From assembly GCF_900103825.1 (NCBI RefSeq), contig NZ_FNIF01000019.1:32938-96937 (forward strand): a stretch of 64,000 bases of DNA. Reading direction: 5' to 3'. The stretch comes from Paenibacillus sp. yr247. Its GTDB lineage: Bacteria; Bacillota; Bacilli; Paenibacillales; NBRC-103111. Positions 17,756-25,788 of the stretch are shown here, one piece after another. A program made the position numbers and the translations under genes. Every line of letters begins with the position of its first letter. The stretch's first letter is position 1. The notes under the pieces are model-generated. The model was given only the letters and a program-made list of their open reading frames with translations. It did not search any database and was not told where the DNA came from.

Positions 17756-18948
17756 GTCTGTTCCTTCTCCCTCTCGTCCCGAGCTGAATGGCTGACAGCT
17801 GCGATTGCTTTCTCAATATCTTGCTGAACCGCAGACTCCTGCTCGCCTGCTTGGGCTTTATCGAGAGCAGCAGCTGCTTCTTCGCCGCCAATCCGCCCAA
17901 GTGCCCACGCTGCCGTAGCCCTTATTTCTGGCCGCGGATCCGTCAGCAGCAGCTCGCTTAGGACTGGCACGGCAGTGATGTCTTTGAAATTCCCGAGTGC
18001 AATGATCGCGTTGCGCTGGATCGGCTTCTTGCCCCTCCAAGACGCTGCGATACGCCCATATTGTTCTTTGAAATCCTTGTTCGTCATGGTGAGCAAGGGG
18101 ATTAGCAACGGTTTAACTTTCACGGGGTCAGGCTCGAGCTCCGGTTGATGGGTCCAATTCATCCCCTTGTTCTTCGGACAGACGATCTGACAAGTGTCAC
18201 AACCGTAGAGGCGGTTGCCGATTTTGAGCTTAAATTCGTCATCAACATAGCCTTTGGTCTGCGTGATGAAGGAGATGCAACGGCTTGAGTTCAGCTGCCC
18301 CGGGCCGACCAGCGCCCCAGTAGGACAGGCATCGATACAAATCGTACAGTCCCCGCATTGATCCATAATAGATGTATCGGGTGTAAACGGTATATTCGTG
18401 ATGATTTCGCCCAAATAAACCCACGATCCCCATTCGGGGGTGATGACCGCACAGTTTTTGCCGGTCCAGCCGATGCCGGCCCGCTCAGCTACGGCGCGAT
18501 CGACCAGCGCACCTGTGTCGACCATGCTTTGCAAACGTGCATCAGGCACGCGCTCTGCGATGAAAGCCTCCAGCTTCGCGAGCCGATCGCGCAGCACGTC
18601 ATGGTAATCGCTCCCCCACGAGGAGCGCGAGATGATCCCCCGATAAGCCCCAGGCTCGGATCGGGGCGGGTTATGCAATTTCGACGGGTACGCAACAGCG
18701 ATGGAGATGATCGACTGCGGCGAGTCGAAGCTCAGCTCCGGATGTACCCGCTTCTCGATATCCGGTTCCTCGAAGCCGGATTCAAACCCCTTCTCCCGAT
18801 GGCGGAGAAGGATCTCTTTCAGTTCCGTGAACGGCTCCGCTGACGTGAAGCCGATCTTATCAATGCCGAGGGACGACGCGGCTTCCACGATCTCTTGTTT
18901 TAGCCAGCTGAAGTCCTCATTTGTTCCTGCCCCGATGGAAACCGCCAT
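17752..18948 (-). CDS. queG: Epoxyqueuosine reductase QueG with C-terminal HEAT repeats
   Basis: 398 residues from the ATG at 18948, behind GAGAGGTG. It reduces epoxyqueuosine to queuosine in tRNA, using cobalamin and two [4Fe-4S] clusters. Cluster ligands are in GDCTICIDACPTGAL and YGCDTCQIVCPKN. The catalytic domain occupies about residues 1-310 and the C-terminal HEAT repeats, which bind tRNA, follow (ALGNFKDITAVPVLSELL, RATAAWALGRIGGEEA). It overlaps ogt by four bases; the functional link between the two is not obvious. Confidence 0.95.
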   Translation of the reverse strand: MAVSIGAGTNEDFSWLKQEIVEAASSLGIDKIGFTSAEPFTELKEILLRHREKGFESGFEEPDIEKRVHPELSFDSPQSIISIAVAYPSKLHNPPRSEPGAYRGIISRSSWGSDYHDVLRDRLAKLEAFIAERVPDARLQSMVDTGALVDRAVAERAGIGWTGKNCAVITPEWGSWVYLGEIITNIPFTPDTSIMDQCGDCTICIDACPTGALVGPGQLNSSRCISFITQTKGYVDDEFKLKIGNRLYGCDTCQIVCPKNKGMNWTHQPELEPDPVKVKPLLIPLLTMTNKDFKEQYGRIAASWRGKKPIQRNAIIALGNFKDITAVPVLSELLLTDPRPEIRATAAWALGRIGGEEAAAALDKAQAGEQESAVQQDIEKAIAAVSHSARDEREKEQT

Positions 18949-18981
18949 TCGTCTCACCTCTCTATTTTCGTGTCCGTTAAG

Positions 18982-19581
18982 TTAAAGCTTCCCGGCAATG
19001 GCAAACGGCCACAGCACATATTCAGCCCGGCCTTGAATTAGGCTGTCCGGAACTTCCCCAAACCTGCGGCTGTCTGCACTTGCCGCCTCATGGCGGTTAT
19101 CGCCCATCACGAAGACGTGACCTTGCCCAACAAGTGTCGGGCCAAAGTCTCCGTCCTCGATGGGCGTATCTGTATACGGCTCCTCGACCTTGTTGCCGTT
19201 TACATAAAGCAAACCGGCTCGGCCTTGCACCTCGTCGCCCCCAATCGCTACGACCCTTTTGACCAAAAAAAGATACTGCGCAAGGGCAATCTCCTCTGAT
19301 TCTTTGATAATGACAATCTCTCCTCGCTGAGGGGCCTTCAGGTAAGTAATGGCCTTGTTCACGAACAACCACTCCCCTTCCTGCAGGGTGGGCTGCATCG
19401 AATGACCGCGAACCGTTGAAAGATTAAATCCGAACTGATGCACAAGGATAACGACAAGAAGAGCTACGAGAATGGATTTTGTCCAATCCCACAGCTCATG
19501 GGTTAGGCTTCTAGCCTCTGTATCTTTTTTGGTATGAGTAGCTGCTTTATTCGATTCATTGCGGCCTACAAAGAAGCTCAT
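18982..19581 (-). CDS. lepB: Signal peptidase I
   Basis: 199 residues of Sip type. One membrane helix (about residues 36-57) is followed by the extracytoplasmic catalytic domain. The nucleophile Ser is in GHSMQPTL, the general base Lys in VKRVVAIGGDEV, and box E is VMGDNRHEAASADSRRFG. In most Sip proteins this box reads GDNRxxSxDSRxFG; here one extra residue seems present before SADSR. It removes signal peptides from secreted proteins. The start directly follows the stop of the upstream gene (TAA ATG), with GGAGGAG inside the upstream coding end, so expression is coupled. Confidence 0.94.
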   Translation of the reverse strand: MSFFVGRNESNKAATHTKKDTEARSLTHELWDWTKSILVALLVVILVHQFGFNLSTVRGHSMQPTLQEGEWLFVNKAITYLKAPQRGEIVIIKESEEIALAQYLFLVKRVVAIGGDEVQGRAGLLYVNGNKVEEPYTDTPIEDGDFGPTLVGQGHVFVMGDNRHEAASADSRRFGEVPDSLIQGRAEYVLWPFAIAGKL

Positions 19582-20136
19582 TTAGGCTCCTCCGTTCCTA
19601 TGCTTTTCCCACTGTTCATAATAATACATCACCATATCATCTTGAAAAGGAGGTTTGTCCCTATTTACCAGCTCCAATACGGCTGCAAGACCTTCCTTTA
19701 CCTTCGTTTCCACAAGCTCCGAATAGTGATAATTCAGCTTATGACGTTCATATTCATCTTGATCTACGATGTGCACGGAACGATCCGGCATTCGTATGAC
19801 ATCAAGGTCATAGTCGATATAGGTCAGTACATTCTGGATTACATACATGGGAGATGCTACATTGCAGTAGTATCTAACCCCTGTTTCTTCAATTAGAGCA
19901 ACAATATTAAACCATTTTTTGGGGATGAAAAAGGATACACCCGGAATACGGCTGATCCATTCCTTGCCATCGGCTTCCTGAATCTTCGTCTGGCTATTAA
20001 TAAACACCATCATCTCTTGCTGCTGATGATCGGCATGAAGAATGTGCTGTGGCACTCGCCAATTCGTTAGCCACATCCGGTGAAGATGTCCGTCATGTTT
20101 GAAGCTTTTTATCACATACGGCGCGAAGTTATCCAT
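19582..20136 (-). CDS. DUF402 nucleoside tri/diphosphatase (YgaC/Ntdp type)
   Basis: 184 residues, matching the UPF0374/DUF402 family: KSFKHDGHLHRMWLTNWRV at the start, FFIPKKWFNIVALI, and the acidic motif YIDYDLDVIRMPDRSVHIVDQDEY in which Asp residues bind metal. Staphylococcal and streptococcal members hydrolyse nucleoside tri- and diphosphates. Ribosome binding site GAGGAG. It is translationally coupled to lepB, an arrangement I cannot explain functionally. Confidence 0.88.
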   Translation of the reverse strand: MDNFAPYVIKSFKHDGHLHRMWLTNWRVPQHILHADHQQQEMMVFINSQTKIQEADGKEWISRIPGVSFFIPKKWFNIVALIEETGVRYYCNVASPMYVIQNVLTYIDYDLDVIRMPDRSVHIVDQDEYERHKLNYHYSELVETKVKEGLAAVLELVNRDKPPFQDDMVMYYYEQWEKHRNGGA

Positions 20137-20279
20137 GTCTCAAAGCTCCTCTATTGATAGCTGCCGATAAGTTCCCCTATTATATAGAAAAGCATATCTG
20201 ACCCCCAATTGCAATGGCGGCACAGATATGCTTCCCTCGTCCCAAATCTATTCATTTTCACTGACATCTGAACGATCAG

Positions 20280-20711
20280 TTAAACGCTGACTTTCTTCAC
20301 AATGCTAAGACGATGTGCAGTCCGAGAAAAATCAGAGGGGCTGTAACCCGCAGACTCATAAACAGGCAGCACTATTTCATTATGAACGTCGACGGTTACC
20401 ATAATTTTGTTCACGTTCCGTTGGAGGAACCTTTGCTTCATTGCTTCGATCAATGCTTTACCGATACCCTTACGTTGATACTCAGTGGCAACTGCGATCC
20501 GATAGTAGTAGCCGTTATTGTTATCGATGGTTCCGATAATCATGCCAACGATTTGCGATTCTTCTTGAGCGATGAGAACAAGCTCAGTGTCCCAAGAAAG
20601 TTGACGAGCAAATGCCTCCATCGTTTCTTCATAGCAGGTTTCCGATAAAACGTCCTGCAAGAGTGTTGTCACCGAAGATGTGTCACCAAGCTGAAATGAA
20701 CGAACATGCAT
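20280..20711 (-). CDS. GNAT family N-acetyltransferase
   Basis: 143 residues from the ATG at 20711, behind GGGAGAG; an upstream TTG would place the site inside the gene. The GNAT fold is clear: motif A is IAVATEYQRKGIGKALIEAM (R/QxxGxG/A acetyl-CoA loop), followed by NKIMVTVDVHNEIVLPVYESAGY. The acceptor substrate is unknown. It stands alone. Confidence 0.85.
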   Translation of the reverse strand: MHVRSFQLGDTSSVTTLLQDVLSETCYEETMEAFARQLSWDTELVLIAQEESQIVGMIIGTIDNNNGYYYRIAVATEYQRKGIGKALIEAMKQRFLQRNVNKIMVTVDVHNEIVLPVYESAGYSPSDFSRTAHRLSIVKKVSV

Positions 20712-20847
20712 ACGGTTCTCTCCCAATCCCTTATTTATTTGTTAGGATTAAATTTCTGGTAAAGTAGTAAATACGACAAAAAAGTGCGGAATCCTGCTGA
20801 AAATGTGTTAAAATTCACAAAAATCTTTGTTTTTTTCTATATCTCTC

Positions 20848-20877
20848 TTGAAAGCGCTTAAATGCAAGCGTTTTCAA
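20848..20877. promoter_or_regulatory. 30-bp palindrome made of two cre-like halves
   Basis: TTGAAAGCGCTT, six bases, AAGCGTTTTCAA: 12-base arms with one G-T position. Each arm and its inner flank resembles a CcpA cre (TGAAAGCGCTTAAA and TGCAAGCGTTTTCA, each one base off consensus). It lies 137 bp upstream of the GNAT gene and beyond the terminator of the 34-codon gene. The gap 20712-20965 shows nothing else except AT-rich DNA. Confidence 0.5.
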
Positions 20878-20965
20878 CAAATTGCTCAACGATCTATCGT
20901 CTCCCGTACCAAATTGACAAGCCGGATCGTTTTATTGGAGTCGATTGCCCAATCGTTCAATCTCA

Positions 20966-21001
20966 CAAAAAAGGGTCATATTGCGGCGGCAATATGACCC
21001 T
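20966..21001 (-). terminator. Terminator after the 34-codon gene
   Basis: Perfect 13-base stem AGGGTCATATTGC / GCAATATGACCCT with a four-base loop; the T run lies on the minus-strand side (20967-20972 read as A on plus). It ends 17 bases past the stop of the small gene. Confidence 0.9.
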
Positions 21002-21017
21002 TATGAACGATTTCATT

Positions 21018-21122
21018 TCATTTGGACTTTTTCTTTGCCGCAGATCTCCCTTGCTTTTTCGGATCGTTCGAAGGTGGCGCGGCATGTTGTGACCCGTTGG
21101 GTTTGGTAAATTCATCTCCCAT
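21018..21122 (-). CDS. 34-residue basic peptide gene, possibly a minor spore protein
   Basis: ATG at 21122, stop TGA at 21018-21020. AAAGGAG lies nine bases before the start and a perfect terminator follows, which is strong evidence for a real gene. The peptide begins MGDEFTKPNGSQ and ends in a Lys-rich tail (QGRSAAKKKSK); it has no hydrophobic segment. Size and composition resemble minor small acid-soluble spore proteins such as SspP or SspL, but I cannot match a family. No sigma-G promoter was identified with confidence. Confidence 0.6.
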   Translation of the reverse strand: MGDEFTKPNGSQHAAPPSNDPKKQGRSAAKKKSK

Positions 21123-21244
21123 GTTCACTGCTCCTTTCATTTGGCTTCCTGATTAATATTTGCCAATCGGTAAGGAAGTATGTCAGCCATATGTATAAAA
21201 AGTGGAGTAATTTCGGATTTTATATAAGAATGCGAGGTGAGACA

Positions 21245-21451
21245 ATGTCAAACAAAGATGAATCCACGTCACACTACCCACGGAATATTCGTGATTTTCA
21301 AGAATTGAGTTCTATGAAACCTAGTGAATGGACGGAGATCGAACTCCGCTTTAATCATAGGGCAATGAGTGACTTATCCCCTTGGCTCAATGAGCAAGGA
21401 ACCCATATCCACAGTCAAATCATCCAGGAAATTGAGCGTCGCGGCGTCTGA
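21245..21451 (+). CDS. Small hydrophilic protein, unknown function
   Basis: 68 residues from the ATG at 21245, behind GCGAGGTGAG. The sequence MSNKDESTSHYPRNIRDFQE continues with an amphipathic part, PSEWTEIELRFNHRAMSDL, and ends in EIERRGV. No signal, membrane segment or known motif. It precedes sodA by 84 bp, with a separate promoter candidate between. Confidence 0.6.
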   Translation: MSNKDESTSHYPRNIRDFQELSSMKPSEWTEIELRFNHRAMSDLSPWLNEQGTHIHSQIIQEIERRGV

Positions 21452-21468
21452 CTTAGTAAACACACATG

Positions 21469-21497
21469 TTGCTTTATTATCGAAATTCCTTCATAAT
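21469..21497 (+). promoter_or_regulatory. Candidate promoter of sodA
   Basis: TTGCTT, 17 bases, CATAAT, ending 38 bases upstream of the sodA start codon. Confidence 0.5.
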
Positions 21498-21535
21498 GAA
21501 GTTGAAACTACATAATTTTAGGAGGTATTTATACA

Positions 21536-22147
21536 ATGGCACATCAACTACCAGCTCTTCCGTACGCGAACAACGCACTCGAGCCACACATCGATGCAAA
21601 AACGATGGAAATTCACCACGATCGTCACCATAATGCCTATGTAACTAACTTGAATGCCGCTCTGGACAAACATCCTGCTCTGCACGAGAAATCCTTAAAC
21701 GACCTGATCGCTGATCTGAACAGCCTTCCTGAAGATATCCGTACTGCCGTTCGCAACAACGGTGGCGGACACGCGAACCACTCCCTGTTCTGGGAAACAA
21801 TCGGACCAGAAGCTGGCGGTGCACCTACAGGCGCACTAGCAGCAGCTATCGAGAGCGAGCTTGGCGGCTTTGATAAGTTCAAAGCAGACTTCGCTGCAGC
21901 AGCTACAACACGCTTTGGTTCCGGCTGGGCATTCCTAGCTGTCGACAAAGCCGGCAAACTGAAAGTATACAGCTTGCCTAACCAAGACAGCCCGATCATG
22001 GAAGGCGAAACGCCGATTCTTGGTCTAGATGTTTGGGAGCACGCTTACTATCTGAACTACCAAAACAAACGCCCTGACTACATTGCAGCGTTCTGGAACG
22101 TTGTGAACTGGTCTGAAGTTGGCAAACGTTACGATGCAACGAAGTAA
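21536..22147 (+). CDS. sodA: Superoxide dismutase [Mn/Fe]
   Basis: 203 residues. It dismutates superoxide to oxygen and hydrogen peroxide in the cytoplasm. Metal ligands are His in [13 protein letters not shown], His in [12 protein letters not shown], and Asp and His in [13 protein letters not shown]. The GGGHANHS and Gln-containing [10 protein letters not shown] segments favour the manganese type. Ribosome binding site TAGGAGG. Strong codon bias suggests high expression. It has its own promoter and terminator. Confidence 0.97.
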   Translation: MAHQLPALPYANNALEPHIDAKTMEIHHDRHHNAYVTNLNAALDKHPALHEKSLNDLIADLNSLPEDIRTAVRNNGGGHANHSLFWETIGPEAGGAPTGALAAAIESELGGFDKFKADFAAAATTRFGSGWAFLAVDKAGKLKVYSLPNQDSPIMEGETPILGLDVWEHAYYLNYQNKRPDYIAAFWNVVNWSEVGKRYDATK

Positions 22148-22156
22148 GATTTAGTG

Positions 22157-22185
22157 AAAGCGGCCCTCCGGGGTCGCTTTTTTTT
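22157..22185 (+). terminator. Terminator after sodA
   Basis: AAAGCGGCCC / GGGTCGCTTT ten-base stem with one wobble, TCCG loop, run of eight T. Confidence 0.92.
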
Positions 22186-22303
22186 GCTTATTTGAGGTTC
22201 AGGTTAGGGATTAAGACAATATGTTGGAAATTGTTTACGCTTTTTCGGGAAAGTAGTACGATATAGTTAACTAATTTTAATCCCGAAATGAGATGAGAGA
22301 CTG

Positions 22304-22987
22304 TTGAAAACAATCGTTCCATTACTCCAAAATGTCCCCCTGTTTCAAGAACTCTCAGAAAAAGATCTACTGGGGCTAGCCCCCTTATTCTCGCTAAACA
22401 AGGTAAAGAAAGGCGAAATTCTTTTTGATGAGGGGGATCAGGGCGAGGAATTATTCCTAATTGAATCCGGTGTCGTTAAGATTTATCGCTTGGATGAAGC
22501 CAAGGAAGTTACGCTTGCTTTATTTAGTGAAGGGGATTTCTTTGGCGAGATGGCATTGATTAGCGCCGGGCTTACAAGATCAGCAACAGCTGAAGCACTT
22601 GAAGCTAGCACACTCTACGCTTTGAGCCGATCAGACTTCTCCCAATTCATGGAAAAGAGCCCTAAGCTATGCTTAAAGCTTTTGGAAACTACAATGGAAC
22701 GATTACGCAAAGCCAATGAACAGATCTATGATCTAACGTTTTTAGGTGTCCGATCACGCATTATGAAGACGATCCTCCGTCTGTCTGAACAGCATGGGAC
22801 GCCGACCGCAGATGGTTTGCTTATTAATCTGAAGCTAACACATCAGCAGATGGCGAATATGGTTGGAACTGTGCGGGAATCTGTGACGAAGGTGCTTCAA
22901 GAGCTGCTGGATGATGGAATTATTCAAATAGATAAGAAGATGATTACCTTGATTAAAGTGGATGAGATTAAGCGGGAAATCCGCTGA
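22304..22987 (+). CDS. Crp/Fnr family transcriptional regulator
   Basis: 227 residues with a TTG start; in-frame ATGs are absent and the upstream ATGs lead to stops. The N-terminal cyclic-nucleotide-type beta roll (residues 8-120: GEILFDEGDQGEELFLIESGV, EGDFFGEMALI) is followed by a dimer helix and a winged helix-turn-helix (THQQMANMVGTVRESVTKVLQEL). There is no N-terminal cysteine cluster, so it is not an oxygen-sensing FNR of the usual kind. The ligand is unknown. It lies beside sodA but has its own leader. Confidence 0.9.
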   Translation: MKTIVPLLQNVPLFQELSEKDLLGLAPLFSLNKVKKGEILFDEGDQGEELFLIESGVVKIYRLDEAKEVTLALFSEGDFFGEMALISAGLTRSATAEALEASTLYALSRSDFSQFMEKSPKLCLKLLETTMERLRKANEQIYDLTFLGVRSRIMKTILRLSEQHGTPTADGLLINLKLTHQQMANMVGTVRESVTKVLQELLDDGIIQIDKKMITLIKVDEIKREIR

Positions 22988-23000
22988 TTTGAAACTTGTT

Positions 23001-24125
23001 TTATTCGGACGCCTGCTCCTGCCACTCCTTCATAATCCGTATGAACACATTCGGAAAAGCGTATTGATGAAGCTCTTCCGGACCTACCCAGCGATAATGA
23101 AATGGGATCCATTCCCCCCCATGGCTTGGGCGGCTCGCTTCACCTAGCTTCGCGCGGTATACTTTCATTTTCCATACGATATGACTAAAAATATGCTCTG
23201 TATCCATGAACCACTCATCAGGTTGGATAACAATTTGTTCCTCATCAGCAAGGATTTGGCGGAGCGCACTCCTATTATCCTCATCCGAATGCCATCCCTC
23301 AGACTTCCATGCCACATGCGGCAGCTCCCACATACGGGCGAGCAAGCCCTCTTGCGGGCGTTGTCTGATCAACCATTTCCCTGCGTTTTCACCTGTTCCT
23401 TCTATGAAAGCCACTGCTCGTAGTTCCTGACGCGGCGGTTTGGCTTTCTTTTTGATGGGCAGGGCCTCTTCCATACCGGCTTCCCGTCCGGAGCAATGTG
23501 CCATGACAGGGCACGTCAGACAGTGCGGCGATCGAGGCGTGCACACCATTGCCCCAAGCTCCATGAGCGCTTGATTGAAGTCACTTGCTGTTCCTTCTAA
23601 GATCAGTTCACGCGCCAGCTTCTCCATGATCGTCCGAGTGGCTGGCTTCATAATATCTTCTTCAATGAGAAAAAAACGCGACAGCACTCGCATAACATTG
23701 CCATCCACCGCCGGTTCCGGCTTATTATAAGCAATGCTCAGGATCGCTCCTGAAGTATAAGGTCCGACACCTTTGAGCGAGGAAATTTCCTCCTTATTTT
23801 GAGGGACGATGCCGCCATATCGCTCGTGAACTTCTCTGACTGCGGTTTGTAGATTTCTTGCACGCGAGTAATAGCCGAGTCCTTCCCACGCTTTCAACAC
23901 GTTCTCCTCCGGCGCAGTCGCCAAAGCTTCAACCGTTGGAAATTGAGCGACGAATCGATGGAAGTACGGAATGACTGTATCTACCTTAGTTTGCTGCAGC
24001 ATGACTTCGGAAATCCATATATAATAAGGGTTTTTGCTTCTTCGCCATGGTAAATCCCGTTTATGTGTCTGATACCAATCCAGTAGATTTCTTGAAAAAT
24101 AGGACTTCTGTTCTTCGCTGTACAT
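23001..24125 (-). CDS. mutY: A/G-specific adenine DNA glycosylase
   Basis: 374 residues from the ATG at 24125, behind GAAGGAGAG. It removes adenine mispaired with 8-oxoguanine. Domains: HhH-GPD catalytic core with WISEVMLQQTKVDTVIPYF, the hairpin LKGVGPYTSGAI and the catalytic Asp in VDGNVMRVLSR; a [4Fe-4S] loop C-x6-C-x2-C-x5-C in CTPRSPHCLTCPVMAHC; and a C-terminal NUDIX-like domain that reads 8-oxoG (about residues 235-360). All key residues are intact. Divergent from the membrane protein at 24225. Confidence 0.96.
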   Translation of the reverse strand: MYSEEQKSYFSRNLLDWYQTHKRDLPWRRSKNPYYIWISEVMLQQTKVDTVIPYFHRFVAQFPTVEALATAPEENVLKAWEGLGYYSRARNLQTAVREVHERYGGIVPQNKEEISSLKGVGPYTSGAILSIAYNKPEPAVDGNVMRVLSRFFLIEEDIMKPATRTIMEKLARELILEGTASDFNQALMELGAMVCTPRSPHCLTCPVMAHCSGREAGMEEALPIKKKAKPPRQELRAVAFIEGTGENAGKWLIRQRPQEGLLARMWELPHVAWKSEGWHSDEDNRSALRQILADEEQIVIQPDEWFMDTEHIFSHIVWKMKVYRAKLGEASRPSHGGEWIPFHYRWVGPEELHQYAFPNVFIRIMKEWQEQASE

Positions 24126-24224
24126 GAGCTCTCCTTCTCTATGGGGCATGTTCCAGTTATAATGAATGAATGGACATGTCTCCATTATACGAGAAGTGTG
24201 GAACATAAAACTAGAGGTGAATGT

Positions 24225-24797
24225 ATGCAAAGCAATAGGCAACAGGATTTGGAAAATAAAAGAAAAGCCTGGATTAGTGAAGCTCGCGCGTTAATCCCGC
24301 TGCTATTCATATGGGGCGCGGAGTGGGTGTTCAGCGCGCTTGTGGATATCGCGATTTACTGGCTCGACTTGGATTGGTTGAAGCAAGCCGCATTCATCAC
24401 AGCGGTCGTTGCGAGCTTGATTCAAGTATGGAGCTTGCGGAAGGATTTCCATGCGGAGGATGAAAAACAGGGCTTACCTGATCGAAGCGGCTGGGGACAT
24501 CCCGCACTTCTGCTGCTGCCAGGCGCGATGCTTATTGCAGCGGTTGCTCTGCTCCAGGCCATTGGCGCAATCGGGCCTTTATTTACGCCTGTACTGCGAG
24601 CATTCATTCTCGCTATCGGGTTCGTGCAGGTCGGACTCCTGCTGGGAAGACCGCTGATTTATCTTGGCTTATGGCTGTTCGCCCTATCTGCCATGATGGG
24701 CATGTGGTATTTGGGTTACTCCGCTGTTGTGCTCGAAGGAATGGGCGGCATTAGCCTTATTGTATGCGGGTATATGCTTCGTGTTTGGGGACGATAA
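24225..24797 (+). CDS. Membrane protein of unknown function
   Basis: 190 residues from the ATG at 24225, behind TAGAGGTG. A short charged N-terminus is followed by five or six hydrophobic segments (about 20-42, 48-66, 90-112, 116-138, 140-160, 165-185) with a charged loop, RKDFHAEDEKQGLPDRSG, between the second and third. No family recognised. Divergently transcribed from mutY with about 100 bp between. Confidence 0.65.
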   Translation: MQSNRQQDLENKRKAWISEARALIPLLFIWGAEWVFSALVDIAIYWLDLDWLKQAAFITAVVASLIQVWSLRKDFHAEDEKQGLPDRSGWGHPALLLLPGAMLIAAVALLQAIGAIGPLFTPVLRAFILAIGFVQVGLLLGRPLIYLGLWLFALSAMMGMWYLGYSAVVLEGMGGISLIVCGYMLRVWGR

Positions 24798-24998
24798 GAG
24801 CTGTACGGGAGAAACTATGGCGGCTAATTTGGTTAATAGTCAATCCATAGAGACCAATCATTCGCCACCAATGCTCACCTGCGTTAACTGGAACATGTGC
24901 AGGTATTCCTCTAATTACGCATTCAGCGTAAAGGCAAATTCACTAGGTAATGCTTTCAGCGAGAAGACAATATTGATGCTCAACGCATCCAGTGAGAA

Positions 24999-25015
24999 AC
25001 ATGTAAAAAGTGCAG
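24999..25015 (+). repeat. Solo end of the 134-bp repeat family
   Basis: ACATGTAAAAAGTGCAG followed by CTAAATTCCTC resembles the outer end of the 134-bp element (ATCATGCAAAAAGTGCAG) and sits 34 bp before the full copy. A weaker echo, ACATGTGCAGGTATTCC, starts near 24893. This suggests repeated insertion or tandem decay in the same gap. Confidence 0.45.
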
Positions 25016-25048
25016 CTAAATTCCTCAAAATCAACAATCTGGAGAGGG

Positions 25049-25182
25049 ATCTTGCAAAAAGTGCAGGTAATTCCGCGATCTCCAGCTAATTTAGACGTAA
25101 TGGCCGAAATTTGATGTACAGAATACATCATTACTACAAAAATTAGGAAATAAGCAATTATTTGCTGTAGTTTTTGCATGAT
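25049..25182 (+). repeat. 134-bp element with terminal inverted repeats, copy 2
   Basis: It starts ATCTTGCAAAAAGTGCAG and ends CTGTAGTTTTTGCATGAT, imperfect inverted repeats of each other. Length and internal landmarks (TAATTC near the left, ATTTGATGTACAGAATACAT in the middle, TTTGCTG near the right) match copy 1 at 12717-12850 read on the opposite strand. It is noncoding and lies between a membrane protein gene and a cytochrome gene in a gene-free stretch, 24798-25313. Confidence 0.8.
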
Positions 25183-25313
25183 TCTTCGAATCCACTCCTC
25201 ATAAGCGCCTTAACACAATCGGTCAGACGTCAGGCTTCACTTATGTGGTTCAAATCTGCATTTCCCAACGTTTAGCAAAGTTAGAACAACCCGAGTATAG
25301 GAGGAAGCTCGCA

Positions 25314-25781
25314 ATGGAACAAAGCAAAGAGACTTGCGATTCCGCAAGCCTGAACATACATACGAAGCCGGACGAGCAATCCGGCATTCCCTCAAGACCG
25401 CCGCTGCGCGCAGCATGGCGGCAGGTGATCGGCGCATTTGTCATCACGCCGATGGTGCTCGCGCTGGCCGCGTGCGGCGGTGCTTCGGGTGGCGGTGCTA
25501 CCCCGAAGCCTCCGGCCGCAACTGCGGCTGCCGAGAGCAACCCTTCGTTTGTGAAGGCGCAGGAGCTGTTTACAACGAACAAGTGCATCAGCTGCCACGG
25601 TGTTGATCTGGCGGGCAAAGTCGGCCCTAAGACGAATTTGCAAAAGGTTGGCAGCAAGATGAGCAAAGAACAAATCACGAACCAAATCAAGAATGGCGGA
25701 GGCGGCATGCCTGTCTATAAAACCACGCTATCCGAAGAGGAAATCGGGCTTCTTAGTGACTGGCTCAGCTCAAAAAAGTAG
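25314..25781 (+). CDS. Lipoprotein c-type cytochrome
   Basis: 155 residues from the ATG at 25314, behind AGGAGG. A membrane segment (about 36-53) ends in the lipobox LAAC, so Cys54 is probably lipid-modified. A Gly/Ala/Pro linker leads to a small class I cytochrome c domain with the haem site CISCH (91-95) and the axial Met in GGMPVY. It resembles CccB/cytochrome c-551 of Bacillus, an electron carrier on the outer membrane face feeding terminal oxidases. The 35-residue hydrophilic stretch before the signal segment is unusual; a shorter downstream start was not found. Confidence 0.88.
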   Translation: MEQSKETCDSASLNIHTKPDEQSGIPSRPPLRAAWRQVIGAFVITPMVLALAACGGASGGGATPKPPAATAAAESNPSFVKAQELFTTNKCISCHGVDLAGKVGPKTNLQKVGSKMSKEQITNQIKNGGGGMPVYKTTLSEEEIGLLSDWLSSKK

Positions 25782-25788
25782 AGCCGCT

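Noticed and set aside
25250..25708. A 152-codon frame opposite the cytochrome gene
   Set aside because: The sense frame has a lipobox and a haem motif; the antisense product is an Ala/Pro-rich artefact of the GC-rich sequence.
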